A DNA stretch of 64,000 nucleotides from Akanthomyces muscarius (taxonomy: Eukaryota > Ascomycota > Sordariomycetes > Hypocreales > Cordycipitaceae): assembly GCF_028009165.1 (NCBI RefSeq), contig NC_079242.1, positions 3,782,001 through 3,846,000 on the forward strand, read 5' to 3'. Shown here piece by piece: positions 1 to 13,815 of the stretch. Numbering within the stretch: position 1 is the first letter of the stretch; every line of letters begins with the position of its first letter. The position numbers and the translations under genes were made by a program. The notes under the pieces are model-generated. The model was not told where the DNA came from and made no database searches. It worked only from the letters and a program-made list of their open reading frames with translations.

Positions 1-2123
1 TTTTACCAGGGCGCGCCCAGCTCCTCCAGCTCCGACCAGGGCCACCGCTTCGCATCACAGTCCTGTTTCTGCATTTGCCGAGCCCCGTCTAATAACCCGC
101 CCTGGCGAGCTGGAGCTGAAGCAGGACTAGCACTCATCACACTTTGCTACTCCGTCGTGGTGTGTGGCCCGGCAGATGTAGGCCCTAGTTTCCGGGCGAT
201 GCAGCACGCACCTGGGTGCGGTAGTTGACACGCCCGGAACTGGCCAGGATTCATGTGTCCCATATAATAAAACAGTGAGGAAAGCCATCGGCAAGCACCG
301 AGCAAACTGCACATCGCGGCTTGACACCTTTTCTCTGGAACCTCCCCTGCCTGGCGGTCAAGTGAGCGACTGTATACCCAATGCCGCAGCCATTCCTGCA
401 ATCTTTTTCTTGTCGCAGCGTGCTGGATCCGAGCTTCAAGACCCGAGAGTGCGAGCGGCCATGTCTGTTTGCGGCCATCACGGACTGGAGCTCGAGCTAC
501 CAGTTGCGAACGCCATAATGTAACCATTCATCGCCGAGGCGCTGAGCCGGCAATACGAATGGGGGAAGGGCGCAGAGCCCAGATCTTGAAGAGGGTGTGT
601 GTGGAGTTCATTATAGGTCCACAGCGAGAGCAAGGGTTTTTGTGCTCAGCCACCACCAACAAAGATCTCGGGGTTTGCTTCCAACAGGACAGCCCAGCCT
701 TGGGGCAGCTGTTGCCATCGATCCAACTTGACCTTTTGTCCATGTGCAAAGTGGGCTGGGCCAAGATGTGGTTTTGGGTTGGGATAACCGATGCCGACGG
801 CCGACCGAGAGCTCAAAGTGCCCTGAGTTGCCTTTCTTTTCCGAAACTAGCAAGCGTTGCGGCAGGGTACGGCACGACATTGCAGTACTGGGTAGGCTTC
901 GAATCTACTCCATCACACGGTGAACCACATTGGGGTTTATGCATTAGTAATGGCGAGAAGACATTGATAGCAGCGGCAACCTCGAGGCCAAGGCTATCTG
1001 TATAGGTGGCGACCGACTCCAAGACATTCACGCCTCCTGACGTGCATGTGCTTTGCTTGACAGCCACGCCGGATAGATGCTCAACGTCGGCAGCGAGATG
1101 TGCCGCTCTCTGGCCTACGCCTCTCAGAGTTGGGTGCCCCGCCAGCTGCGTTCTTGCTCAGCGCCAAAGGGGCCACACCGAACGAGAGTTTGTGTGTGAG
1201 TGTGTGTGCTCCAGGAAATAGCCTATTATCCTTTATTGGCCACATTAGGGTTAGTCTCCGGAGTAATTTTAAACGACAACCATACGCCAAACTCACGGTT
1301 CGCCGTCCGCGCGCGCATCATAAGCCCTCGCCTAGCGAGATTTGGCGGCGTAAAAGGGCAAGGGAAGAAAAGCCGCAACATACGAGCGACCCGAATCCGG
1401 TACACAGACATGAGCAGCTGAACATGCAGTGTCGCCGTCTCGAAAACTTCAGCAGGTGTGAAGCTCGGCGTCACACTTCAGCAGCTAGTTGGACAAGAAA
1501 GACCCGAAAATAGAACAAGGCTCTGCCTTCACTCAGCCAGCCAGCCACCCTAACCGCGCGCCTTGCTCCTCTTTCCAGTGGATCGCATCTTTCACACCGC
1601 AGATTTTTACCAAAAGCTCTCGCCTCTCTGGCCCCTCCCTCTTCGCTTTGACGTTTGGGAAGACTTGGGTTGCATTGTCAGTCAGCAATTAGTACGAGGC
1701 AACGACTAGCAGACGAAGTCCTGTGGAGAAACAAGCGACAGTTTGTAGAAGCGTTTTATCGCGTCCCTCAGTGAGCCGCTACCAGGTCGCCAACCAACGG
1801 CAAAGGAAGAGGAACACAAGCCAGAACGTAACATGGCAAGCCCTACAGGCTAGCTGCCAAGCTCGTGGTGCATGGCGCCAGATCGTTTTCGGCAATATGC
1901 AGCGCTTCAAGGTTGTGATTGGCCTAGTCGTTTATCAAGAGCGGCACTCACTCGGCAGTCCACAGAGACAGCATCTCGTCCCAGAAGCCACCCCCCTCTC
2001 TCTTCCCTCCCATCCCGCCTCGCTTCCAGGGCTCGGGAGTCGCAGAAGAGAGCTACACACCGGTCTGTTACAGTCGTCACTTGTTTGGCGGTCATTAAAA
2101 TTTCGCATCCCCACTGACTTGGG

Positions 2124-2140
2124 CCCCCCCCCCCCCCCCC
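2124..2140. repeat. Poly-C tract (17 bp)
   Basis: An uninterrupted run of C. Similar G/C homopolymers occur near 6927, 24120 and 52087 in this window. Confidence 0.9.
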
Positions 2141-5100
2141 GCCCGTTGCAAGTCCCGACGTGAGACATTCCCCGCAGCGCATGCCGCCGAGTATCGCGGA
2201 CACGCTGTAACGGTTTCCACTCGCCTTATTATAGCGCACCCGTTGCTTGTCGTTGGTGGTGCGGAACGTTGCCGCCGTTCCAGGGGAGAGGGCGATTTGC
2301 TCCGAGAGAGAGCGTAACACTCGGCCGTAGGAAAGTAAAAAAGGGTCATGGGCAAAAAGGAAAACCTTGGAGAAACAAGGCTCATGAGCGATTGCGCTAG
2401 TCGCAAGATTCACAAGCTCGAGTAGAGCGGCAGCGAGCTAACGTGTTGCGTGATGACAGCAATCACCTGCAGGACTAGGGCCAACTGAGGAGATTGGCAC
2501 GCGCTGATTGCGGTGGGCTTTTTTAAGGGCAAACTACTGGTAGATGATTCATCGGCCCGGTACACTCTTTATCTTGTGACTGGCGTCCCCTCTCCTGCGA
2601 TTCGGGCGTCTACTATCCGGCGGTCAGGCAGAAGCAGCCGAGCGCAAAGGAGGCGACCCAAGCACCATCAAGGCGAGCAATCGGTCCTTTTTCCAACGGG
2701 CACCACAAGTCTACGTTGCCGTTATGCTGCCCCTCCCCTTCTTCAACTGCTGAATGGCAGTCGAAAAGTGGCTGTCTATTCAAGCCTCTGTGTGTCGCCG
2801 CTACGTCCGACACAATCGGAGCTTGACTGTCGGCCGTCTTTTTCAGCGTCGGGTAACGATTGGATAGCATGTAGGTGGGGTTTGACCTGGGGGTCCTGCG
2901 CATCTGCTGCTGGTGGGACACAGCCAGCATTTGAGAAGGCAACTACGGCTCATGTCGGCCAAAGAGCCACCTGGGTCTGATGTCCAGTGCCGGTGCAAGT
3001 TGGCCGGGCCGGGGACAGCTACAAGTCATTGTGTGCCCAGTAATGTCGGGTGCCTGATAAAGTCCGACACACGTCATGTTACACGCAGCGGGAGAGGCTG
3101 AGCCAGAATCTCTGCCACCCGAGAACGGGAAAGGGGCGGGAATCTTGTATACCCTCGGTTCGTGCACCGTGGCCGAAGGTGACACGAGAATCAAGAGGAC
3201 ATCAGGCAGCACGACTCTGGTCCCGACAGCGTGGGTTTCCGACGGCAACGTCTGCAATCCATCAAGAGGCGTCACCAAGTCCTGCAACAGGCGAGCGACC
3301 TGGTTTGGAATCGGCGGCGGTCGGAGCAAAGGGAGGGTGGGCAACGGGGAGTGTCTGAGAGAATGGAGTTTCCCTGGGGGTCGACATGGCAAGGGCTTGC
3401 GCAAAAGGCCCTTATGTATGCCCCCGCTCATCGCTGGTGCTGGCATGAGTCCATTGCTGATAGTTTCGTGTCATGAACCAAACTGTCGGGATGATGGAGG
3501 GTAGCCTCGTACTTGTAGTTTTTCGCTCAGTGGCCAGCCGGCGGGCAAAGGCGCTACGTTGCAGCCCATGACTGGGGGTTCGGAAGACGCAAGTGGTCCG
3601 TTTATGGGCCTGGCTGGACAGCCACAACGGAGCAGTGATCCAGCTTATATTAGTCCCGCTTGCTGATGATGCAGGCAGGTGTTTGTGTCTCGGGTTAGTG
3701 CCAATGTAACCCTGTGTTGGCCGCTCGAGACAGAAAGCCTGAGCAGAAACCGCCTCTCCCCCAACTAAAAAAAAAAGAAAAGAAAAAAAGGCGCGCGTCT
3801 TTGGCCTGTGATGGCGGCAGCCTAGGCGTTGACTAGAGCCCAGCTTATTAGCCCGTGATTAGCATCAAGTCGTTTGAAAGGCGTCATCCTGCCCCAGGAG
3901 GGAGGAAAATGGCCATTGTTGTCACACTCATTTATGCTGATCACAGTCGAGCAACGGGCCAGAAGAAAGGCCCAGCGACCGCCAATTGTCACCCGCGACC
4001 GCGAGAGAAGCGGGGAGCGACAAGAGCGAATATCGGTACATACAGGTAGGGTTGCAACAGGCGGTTTACTTTGAGGCAAGATTGGCCGCAGCCCGCTTTG
4101 TGGTTGGGTTGTTCGTCTGTCACTTGTCGTACGGGCCCGGCACTTGCCTCTGTGCTACTCGAGGCTGATTTGACTACAAGAGCCGAGTCCGCGATGAGCC
4201 AGCGGCAAAGCAACGCCAGAAGCATGTCCTTGGCGGCGCATGGTTGGTGACAGCAGGCGGTGGCGTGCTGAGGGCTTGCCTGGCTGCAGGGCTCGACAGG
4301 GCTCGACAGGGCTTGGGGGCTTAGGAAGGGTGTGCGGAGGAGTTCCGTGGTTTGTAGTCCGATGGTGTACCGAGTAGAGAAAGGCACGGGCGTGGAATAG
4401 GATAAAGGCAAGACATCGAGATGGGCAAAGTACCAGTACAGCAAGTCGATGCAAGCCCGCCGCCTTTGCCTCTTTTCTCCTATAACTATTATTTCTTACT
4501 TTTGATACTTTTGTCTCGTAGTCCGGCTCACCTGAAAGCCATGTTAGCTTATGAGAGGATTTCAGTAGGGGTCTTAAGTATGGGTATGGGGGGCGTGTGA
4601 TGTTGGTTGAGTCTTGAATCTCAAAAAGACCTCGCTCCTCTTCATCTTGTCTGTAACATGTGGAGTGCGTCTGCGAGCGGATGCATGCCAGCATGGTGAA
4701 TATCAGGCTGGACGGTCTGGGGCCATAATGAACGTGTTGCCGCTGTACGAAGAGTACGAAGCACTTTTCCTCGCTGCGCGCTGCGGTTTCTGATTTTCTC
4801 CTGCCTCTTATGGCATGACGTAGCGCCGGCTTGATATGCCCGGTACCCGCGGGTAAACTTGAACGAGAAATTCAAGCTCTTACGTATTCGGGAAGTGGTG
4901 CTAGTAAACAGCTAGCCCACTACGGCGTCGCTACTGCGGTTGAAGATGGATCTGGCAGGTCAGTTGCCCAGGCCCCATCCGTCCTGTTCCAGGAGGCTTG
5001 GCGGATGACATCCGGCAGGCCGACGATGAGCGCCGTCGCCTTACTAGTCCGTGGCAGAACATTAATAAAGAAAACAGCAAGGACGTGAGACGAGATGGTG

Positions 5101-6926
5101 AGGCCTCAAGACGCCCCCAGGATGGTACCATTGATTGCAATATCTCATTGCCAGTGTTAGTATCAGAGTACTTTTTCATTGTAAGCTTCAATCGTTCCAT
5201 GCAGATGGCGAAAGAAGGACGCTCAGCTAGGCAACGGATCGTCGGGTGGTCTGCTAGATTGCCTATAGCGGGCGCCGTTAAAGAAGGTTGGAGGGGAGGG
5301 CTCTTGCTCCGGCGCTCGCCAGGCGGCGGCCGGGGTTGGTACGTGACAGGCCGGGACAAAGTCGCGATTGGAGTAATAGCTTGCCTCTTTTATTATTATC
5401 GATTTTTTTTATTGTATTTAATTTCCCTGCATTGGTGCATCAAGGGGGGCCATCCTTGCCGATATGGACTTAGATTGACACTGAGGCGTGCAGATGGGTT
5501 CCGCCCCTGCGCCAATATCGGGCAACGTGTGATGATAAAGCAGGCACATAATGGTTCGCTGCAGGGATGGAGGGTATGAGTAAGTACCAAGAGCATCAAG
5601 GGCGACGACAAAGCAAAGTGGAAAAATTTACTCAGTGCTTACCTTGTCTGCGCCCGGAAGGGCAGGTCGAAGAACAGGTCGGGAAGGAGCTGGGACGATG
5701 AGATGCATGACCAGATTTGACTTGCCGTTTGGGAGTATGCTTCTCCCAGTTGGTTCGAATTGCGCAGTAGGTTGGTTCGGTTGGACACTAGCATGGCGAT
5801 TCTAGAGGCCAAATTACCCTGTTTGCGGGGGTGGTCTCCAGTGACTCCAGCTAGACACGTAACTCGGTATGCCAGAGTACCAGTAGCATTCTGGCCCCAT
5901 TGCGAGTATGGAGTTGCTCGTTTACTAATGTGCTATACTAGGCCCAGCGACAGGCGCTATCGGACTTCTGGAGCGACGGGAGAATAGTGCGTAGAGATCC
6001 AGAAGTCTGTTCAGCGTTCTTGGGCCGACTAACAGGAGGACGTGGACAAAGGCCCTCTCGAAGACAGGGGTGGGAAGACGAAAAGGCACACAAGGCGATC
6101 CTTGGATGCAATATGCAGCCGCAGCTGCTCGTGTACAGCAACAAAAGTACGTTTTCATCGTCAGCCCAAAACCAGTTCTCGGTATGTGCCCGTGCCGGCC
6201 GGCCCAGCATGCACACTCCAAGTCAGAGACACATGTGAGGCGCAAGATGAACCCCTCCCTGGCAATCGAGGCTACAGAGGCTCAGAGGGCTGCCTTGTTT
6301 GTGCGTGCATAAGACGGCAAGCGGGCGAGATGCTTGCTACCAGAGCAGGGCCGGGCCTTTGTTATCTTGGAGATGCAGCTGCAAGTGTGCATACAGCAGG
6401 CAGCCAGCCATGCAGGCCACAAACTATCTGAGGCGTGCATCTGTCACCAGCGGCATGGAAGATGTCAGCCCCCAACAGCGATGCTTGTGTAGGCCTTTTT
6501 TTAGCACATCATCTGCATTAATATCTGAGTCGACGGTGGGCAGTCACATTATCAATCATGTGTGAGGCTATTTCGGCCACCTCCCGTCTCGCCCCCATCA
6601 TTCTGCCTTGCATGCCTGGGCCAAGGCATATTTTCCATGCCGGAATCAGAGCATCTGAATCTTTCACCGGTTGTCTTTGCATTCACAAGGCATGTTAGGT
6701 TGGGGTGTCCCCAAGTATCTGTTGTCTGTGGCGTGCTTGTCCCGCTCTTCGCATCGCACAAGACCCACGACAGATGTCTGCATCCGGAAGTATCTCCTTT
6801 GGTTGGTTCAGAGCCGATAGAAATAACAGAATATAGATTCCAATAGATGTCTTTTGGCGGGCCATGTGGCGTATCCTCTGAAGGCTTCCTCGCGGTGTAT
6901 CTCATTCTGCTTGTCTCTGTCTTGGA

Positions 6927-6943
6927 GGGGGGGGGGGGGGGGG
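6927..6943. repeat. Poly-G tract (17 bp)
   Basis: An uninterrupted run of G in non-coding DNA. Confidence 0.9.
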
Positions 6944-9900
6944 TTGCTCGCGAAGGATGAGTCGCGGAAGTTTGCTACCTATCCCGTAGCTCGCTAGCCC
7001 CAACAAGGGAGGGGGTAAGGAGTGGGACGCGGACAAGTCGAATGTCCGCTCAAAAATTACATTATGCTCCTTTGGGGGTCTTGCGCAGGCATTTTGGCAG
7101 AAACGAGGTTACATCCACTAACCCCGTCGCCTGGAAGGAAGATGGCGCATAACAAGGTAGAAGCTCCGTCGTGCCTAGACTCGCCTGAATCGGGTAAATA
7201 GATACCAAAGTGGTTTTAAGAAATGGGCGTGTGTGCTACACACCCGGACAGAAGCCGTGCTAGCAAGGTAGTAATAAAGTTCTTGTGTTTGCTTTCTGGG
7301 GCGTGATTCCTGACAGCCATCTCTCAGCAACTGTCTTGGGCGCTTTAGTGTATCTGCAGCAGGATGGATCTGGAAGTGCCTCTGCATCACATGGGAAGGA
7401 GTATGACCGAATCCCAGACGATTGGTACAATATTGTCCAGCGGCCAGATTGCCTCGATTAAGGAGCCTTGCATTATGAGCATGGTCACGGCAGCCCGGAC
7501 GTGGGTTGATGGCGCTCCTGCATCGGGTGGACTTCCATGTCGTCAGCCTCTCTGCACATGGTTTTGCCCCCCGCCCCCGGGAAAAGCTTGAAGATTGCGA
7601 GGGATCACAAAGATTGTTTGCCATGCTGAGCACTAGCTGCGGCACTGGGTCAACATACGCCAGGACAGTTCCAGCCAGTCCAGCAAGGTCATGCGTGAGA
7701 AGCCGGAGTTGATCTTGCCCGGCGCTCCAATTCATGGCGGACGAGTACTCCGCAGTAACTACTAACTAACTACTAACGTTAGACGGCGCAGGCACGCACG
7801 CACGAGGGTGACAAAAAAAGACGCCAGTCGCCAGGCTATTAGTTAATATAAAGAGAGAGAAATTCAAGGAAGCTGGAGAAGATGACTAGGGTAAATAAGA
7901 TGAATAAAGGAGATAAAAAAGGATAAGGGGAGTAAAAATAAGAAGAAATAGAGAATAGCAGTAAAATGAATAAAATATTAAAGATGCAATAAGCCGCTGC
8001 TTCTACTCGAGCGGCGTGTTTTTATGTCACCCCCGTGGCAAGCACTCGAGCACACCATTTCAAGCCACTCACTGTGTCGAGTCTCGTGGCGTTGCGCTTC
8101 CCAACCAGAGGAGCGCCCTAGGGAACTAGGGAGTTCATCAACCAACAAGAATGCTCAATAGACGCTCATCTCCGCCCCTTGTTCCCACCGCCGCACTAAC
8201 AAGTGGCGTGAGGACTTGGTCTGTCCAAGTATCGAGGTTCGGTCTACGACCAGCTTGGGCAACGGACCGAACGAGCACCTGGAGAACAATCACACAAGCA
8301 CACAGGCAAAGGCTCCAAAAAAAGGCGCCGTCGCCGCCGCCACACCATGTGGAGGGAAGGGTTGTACCAGTAGGAGGGGGGGCCTGAGGGTCCTTGCTCT
8401 TCTCCCGCGCGCGGGCGGCGGATGGACCTTGCTGAAGCAAGATTTGGGGACTCCATTTCTGCTCCTCCTGCTCCCACCTCCCGCTCCTCTCTCGCTCTCT
8501 CTCTCTCTGTCGGACATTTATGGCGGAGCGCGAAGGTGTAAAGCAGCTCAGGTCAAGTGTGGCTTGACGCAAACCATTGATTGGGCGTCTACGCGGTGGA
8601 AATTGCGCTCGACCCCTTACCACATCCGCACACTATTGGCACCAGTAACTCAAAGGCGAAAAGAGAGAAAAATAACAAGAGGAAAAACCTGTTCGCAAAT
8701 CAGGCTGCCGGGGTTGGCAACAGGAGGGGGGGTGGTGGTGGCAGGCAAGCCCGTTCTTGGCCACATTTACCGCGTCACACAACGCTATTCTGAGAGAGAG
8801 ACGGGGGGGGGCTGCTTGTCTTTTTTTGGAGTCTTCAAGGCAAGACACACTAATCGGATGTATTGCTGCACGCCCCCGGCATTTGATGTTGGGGGACTTT
8901 TTTACATGTTTTTCTCACCGTGGATAGGTAGGCTCCCAGCGAGGAAAAGAGCACGCGCTATTGACTGTGATGGTGGGTTACACAAAAAGTTGCCAGGCGG
9001 AAAATAGTACTGAGTCAACTTTTCAGCCTTTATTGGTAGGCAATCAACCCAGGCTTAAAGTAAGAAAAAAGAAAGCAGACACGGCAGAGCAGGCAGCTGT
9101 GCTGCTCCTTCAGGCGACAGTACAGAGTTGAAAGGGCATGTCTTTGGTATGTTGATCAGGCGCCGGCAGCACAGGCTTGCATCGCTTTCTAATCGCTAGG
9201 CGTATTCCCGGCCTCCGGGGGGGCGCTTTTCCCCTGGTCCTCCGCGCCGCGTGAGATCGGCAGAGCGGCCAATCTTGCACTTTTTTCACGTTCTGGTCCG
9301 AAGAAGCAGAAAACCTCTGGCCCCGGTCAGATGAGGGCTGGTTTTTGCAGTACATGACCTCCTTTCTTTTTTTTTCTTTTTTTTTTAAAAAAAAAAAACT
9401 CGTCTCGTCCTTGTGTATGGTACTTGTGACTAGGAAAGAATCTTGTTGGGCGGACGCGGATGGACAGCGGCTAGCGGCGCTCTTCGCGTGCCTGGAACAG
9501 GCTGCGGATTGGTCATAAAACATGTGCGGCTCATTCTGCTGAGATAAACGAGCCTCGGCAGTTGGGCTACCAGGCAGCAGTCCGTTGTGCTATGCTCTTG
9601 GAATGTGATTGTGGTGGCGAATGTGACTGCACGCCGAAAGACAGCAAAAAGCTGAAGCAGACTTGATATGCTGTGAGAGTTTGCGTATCCGGACATCACT
9701 CTGAGCCAGTTGTTCAATACTTATGACACACGTGGAGGCTGGGCGATGCAACGTCTGCTCTTGTAGTTCTGTCATTTATCTTGCGAGTTCGAAGGGTGGC
9801 ATATGGAGAGGTGCCTCGAGAGTGTTGGTAGGCATCAGTCTTTAACAAAGACTGGTTGTAGAGTCTCAGCCAATGAAGGGCTCGAGATAATCATTCGCTG

Positions 9901-12637
9901 AAGTTGGACTTGATTTCAAAGACGCCAATTCATTCCTTTATGGAGCTAATAGAGAGTGCCGTGAAATATGCAGCAGCAACCAACGATTAGCAGACGAGAT
10001 TTTTAAGCCATGTTAGGTCAATGGTGGGAGGTAATTCATGATTTGCGAATTTTCTTTTCTGTAACTTAGCCTTTCAAATCGTTTTTGTTTCTTCCCAAAG
10101 CATCTTCCTGTCGCGCATGTGCATGTTGTCCTGCTGTCCTGCTGTCCTGCTGTCATGCTGCGCTGCAGTCGCGTAGGTATAGGTTAGCACTCTGCCGTTT
10201 ACCAAGTTTGGGTATCTTGGCAGAATTTTGCCAGGCATGGACTTACTGTGACTGCATGTATCAAAGTAAGACTGTTAAAACTTGCAACTTCAGGGTTTCA
10301 GATATTTCTCCTTGTTTGTAAATGCTTCCGCTTCATGCAGTAACCACAAGCGCATTGAAGCCTTGCATCTGCCCTTTCGCAATATAGCAGTTGATTTATT
10401 CACTAAATCTCGACACGAGGGCTGTGGCATCGCAGACCCCTTTCCTAAAACTTCAAGAAAGCCTCTGCAAATCCAAAATTGACGCTGAGAGCTCCATTTA
10501 TTGAAACGTTACTGATCTTTGCATATCGAAGAGTAGCGTTGCTGTCAACAAGGTGGTGCTCTGGTTCCGGTTTCCAGGTACTGATGATACGGCACGAGGT
10601 TGACTTGATTGTGCGCCAATCTTATGGAACCATTCGATTAATGGGGAAAAACTCTCCGAGGCGAGCGCCAGCGCGAAATGCTACTTGCAAGTTTCCCGGT
10701 GCCGATTCTGGGTTTCGTGCTTTCCTTCCTGCTCAAAGTTTTACTTTTACAAAGTCAAAGCCTGTTACATCACGACGGCGCCTGGCGTGCAGACTGCAGG
10801 CATTGAATTTTCTTGAAAGAGCTACGACCGGGACGAATTGGCCAAACTCAAAGTCGGAGGAAGTTTTTGGCCAGGTTGATTGACTTGTCCAGGGGTCTTG
10901 TTGAGCGAGAGTTCATGTGAGGTAATCTTGAGCAGAGAGAAAGGAGCCACGCGCACACCTTAAGCCCAATCGCAGCTTCAGATTCGGCTCTCATGAGATT
11001 GGAGTCCAAAACAGGTGCTGAGGAGCGGTAGCAAATGTGCTCTGCGTGCGTTGACTTGCTCTCATGATCAAACATTGCATCAAATCCGTCGCATAGCGTG
11101 TATCGCAAAAGAAACCAGCAATGTATTCTGTGGAATAGAATACTAAGCCGATCTCTGATATCAAAGGATCTGCCAGTCCCCGGAGCGGCCGGTAGAGCTA
11201 CAATTCCCTACGCATGCGACGATGGCGAGCGGGAGCAAGACCCTTCGAGAGCCAAGTCACTCATGCAGTTGTCATTTGACAGGTCTATATATATCAGAGA
11301 GATGAGAATGCTCTATCCTTCTTGTTTATAAAGCTTCTTGCTTATAAAGCTAATTGTTGTCGAGGCGACCTTCAGACTATGGACGAGGCGAGTCCGAAGC
11401 CAAACCGTCGCCCTGTCCAGCTTCGAGGCGTGCTCATTGATCGAAATGGGTAAAACCCCGTTGGCTTTTTTGCTAGGAAACAAGCCACTTGTTGGCGGCA
11501 CAGAACCAAAAAAACTGCACAGTGTCCGATCGTTGTTTTTATGGCATGCAGAACAGCAATTATGGCGATAAGCCACGTAGTGGGATCTTTTCTCGGACGA
11601 GACCTTCAGAACTCTTCAGCAGAGCGCAGGAATTATGTGGGTTGCAAAACAGAGCGACGGCTCAGTCAAATAAAGTCAAGACAATCGATGCTGCCAGCGA
11701 TTACGGGGCTACCAGCGCTTCAGCCATGATGTCGTAGTTTGTTGTAATGAACGATTGCTATTACAGTGCGGCTGTCTTTTCTTGTCGGAATAAAGGAGAC
11801 AGTGTCGACAGAGTTGGTGAAATGAGATATTGTCACGTTGGTGGTGTCGATTCATGGAATGCAAGCTGTTATCAAACACCAATAAATAACAGCCCAAGAC
11901 AGTGTCTGCAGTCTTGACCAGTTAGCTCCAGATTCCATCGACATGGGAGCTCCAGGGTGTCGAGGTGGTCACGCGACAGTCGGGGATGCAGATGAGAGTC
12001 GATTTGCCGGCCAAAAGGTCCTCACGATTCTATTCTTACCCGGCAGCAGGTCACAGCTTATTGTCCAGCCCAAATCCGAATAATCTAACATCTTTTGCCA
12101 TTTCTTCAATGCCATAATCGGCGCCAAACTGAGTCGCTGGACGAGGCAAAAAGGGGCAAGCTGTGGAATGGGTGTCGATGATGTGGAGTCGGCAAAGCGG
12201 TAGTTGGGCGGCCCCTGACGTCCAAATATAGCACGCTTTAGTGGGCAGACGCCCTGTACGATGCTTCATGACCCTCTGTACTGTGACGGAATACAGCGGT
12301 CATTGCCCTAAAGGCCCCCTAGAAGCGCCCTAAAAACGCCTCTGTACGCCAAAACACCACTGACATTAGCGCGTCGTCCCAAGTATCCGGCCTCGCTAGT
12401 CCCTTTTTTATTTTTTGCTTGCCCAATTTTATCTTCGTCGTCGATCAATCCCCCCTTGGCTTCGAAGAGACAACTTGCGCTGACAGTCTTTGTCTCTCCA
12501 TCGTCGTCGTTTCTGTCTTTTTCTAGCCATTGGCCGCTCTCTCTTCCACCATTTTCGCATCGGCGCCTTTTCTTTTCCTTCGTTTCTTCGCTTATCGACC
12601 CTCGTTCCACGTCGTTACACAGGCGCAAAAGCCCATC

Positions 12638-13815
12638 ATGAGCTTCTTCACAGCCATCATCGGCTTCTTGGCCCCCCTCATGATCGCGTTGTCACCGGTG
12701 CTGTCCTACGGCGACCAGGCCCTCGCGATGCACCGCAACAAGTCGAGCGCCGGCTTCTCGCTCGACATCCCGCTGATTATGCTCATCGCGTCCTTTCTTC
12801 GGTACGTCATCTCGCGACTGGCTGCGCGCGCACCCCTCTCTCCTTGCCTTCCCCCACCACGTCGCAACGGCATCGCGGAGAGCCGCCTTCTTTTTTCTTT
12901 CTTGCTGTGTTTCCAGCCGCTTACTTGTCTTCACCTGCAGCATCTTTTACTGGCCCGGCGCGCGATACGATACGAGTCTACTTGTCCAGTCCGTCATCAT
13001 GGTCGGCATGCAGCTTGCCCTACTCAAAATCGCCCTCGACAACCGCCCGAGCCCCTCCTCCAAGGGAGGCGAGTCCAGCCAGCCCTTTAACGGCATGCAG
13101 GCCAACGAAAAGGGCTTCGTCGAGTCCATCATGAACTTTGAGCGCCCTTACAACTTTTGGCAGTGGAAGGCGGATAAGCCGTACGTTTCTCGCACCCAAC
13201 GGGCGGCACCTCTCCATGCGCTCCGGCAAGCTAACGTGACACCACAGGTACTGGCACTTTCTCATGTACTTTGCACTCGCCCTCTGCGTCCTCCAGCTCC
13301 TTTTCGCCCCGATCCACTCCTTCTATGGCTTCTACTCCGAAATGATCGGCGTTATCGGCCTCTCAGTCGAGGCCACCCTGCCGCTGCCGCAAATCGTCGC
13401 CAACATTCAAACCCGCGCCTGCAAGGGCTTCCGCCTCTCCATTCTCGCCAGCTGGCTCATCGGTGACGCCATGAAGATGATTTGGTTCTTCACCTCGGCG
13501 TCTGAAATCCCGTGGGCCTTCAAGGTCTGCGGCATCTTCCAAGCCAGCTGCGACTCCCTCCTCGGCCTGCAATACTTCTTCTTCGAGACCCAGGCTGGCG
13601 CGCAGCTGCTCCAGTCGACCCCGTTCGGCGCCAGCATCACCGGCCACCACGGTGGCCAATATCACCAGATGCAGCCGATGCAGGAGAACAGCTGGGAACA
13701 CAACGACCACCACAACGACCACCAGCCCGAGTACAAGCCCTCCATGCACGCCCCCACGAGAAGCCTCACCCCTACGAGACGGCCTGCGCCCTTTAGCGAC
13801 GACGATGCGGAATAG
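12638..13815 (+). CDS. ANY1: PQ-loop membrane protein, Any1/PQLC1 (SLC66A2) type
   Basis: Three exons (12638-12801, 12941-13180, 13248-13815) join in phase to give 323 residues. Both introns have GTACGT donors and CAG acceptors. The product has about seven hydrophobic segments, two PQ-loop regions (the second contains LPLPQ) and the FWQW motif between the bundles. It resembles human PQLC1 closely: an LR-IFYW segment after the first loop, and GDAMKMIWF in the second half. Yeast Any1/Cfs1 proteins of this group act in endosome and Golgi membranes and counteract loss of phospholipid flippases. The C-terminal tail of about 75 residues is hydrophilic, rich in His, Asn and Gln, and probably cytosolic. 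The start is the first ATG after a pyrimidine-rich leader and opens directly into the first membrane segment. The family is near certain; the exact orthologue is inferred. Confidence 0.88.

Larger units (their letters stand above)
1..12637. other. Gene-free stretch upstream of the PQ-loop gene
   Basis: No open frame here has the length, composition or recognisable motifs of a real protein; the longest frames (186 and 263 codons) are low-complexity or lack an ATG. The stretch contains a 17-bp C run near 2124 and a 17-bp G run near 6927, purine-rich tracts near 7850-7980 and several A/T runs. No tRNA, rRNA or transposon ends were recognised. It may hold long untranslated regions, non-coding RNA or genes of very small exons that cannot be seen by eye. 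Confidence 0.5.

Noticed and set aside
885..910. T-arm-like hairpin with TTCGAA loop
   Set aside because: The stem register does not fit a tRNA T-arm, and no D-arm or acceptor partner is nearby.
5750..5775. B-box-like GGTTCGAATT
   Set aside because: The end of the box does not match and no A box or clover-leaf can be drawn.
7175..7735. 186-codon frame with ATG on the minus strand
   Set aside because: Composition is that of random DNA, and no domain, signal peptide or splice context was seen.
8216..9007. 263-codon open frame on the + strand
   Set aside because: It starts with TTG, is low-complexity (CT and G runs read as Leu, Ser and Gly), and matches nothing.
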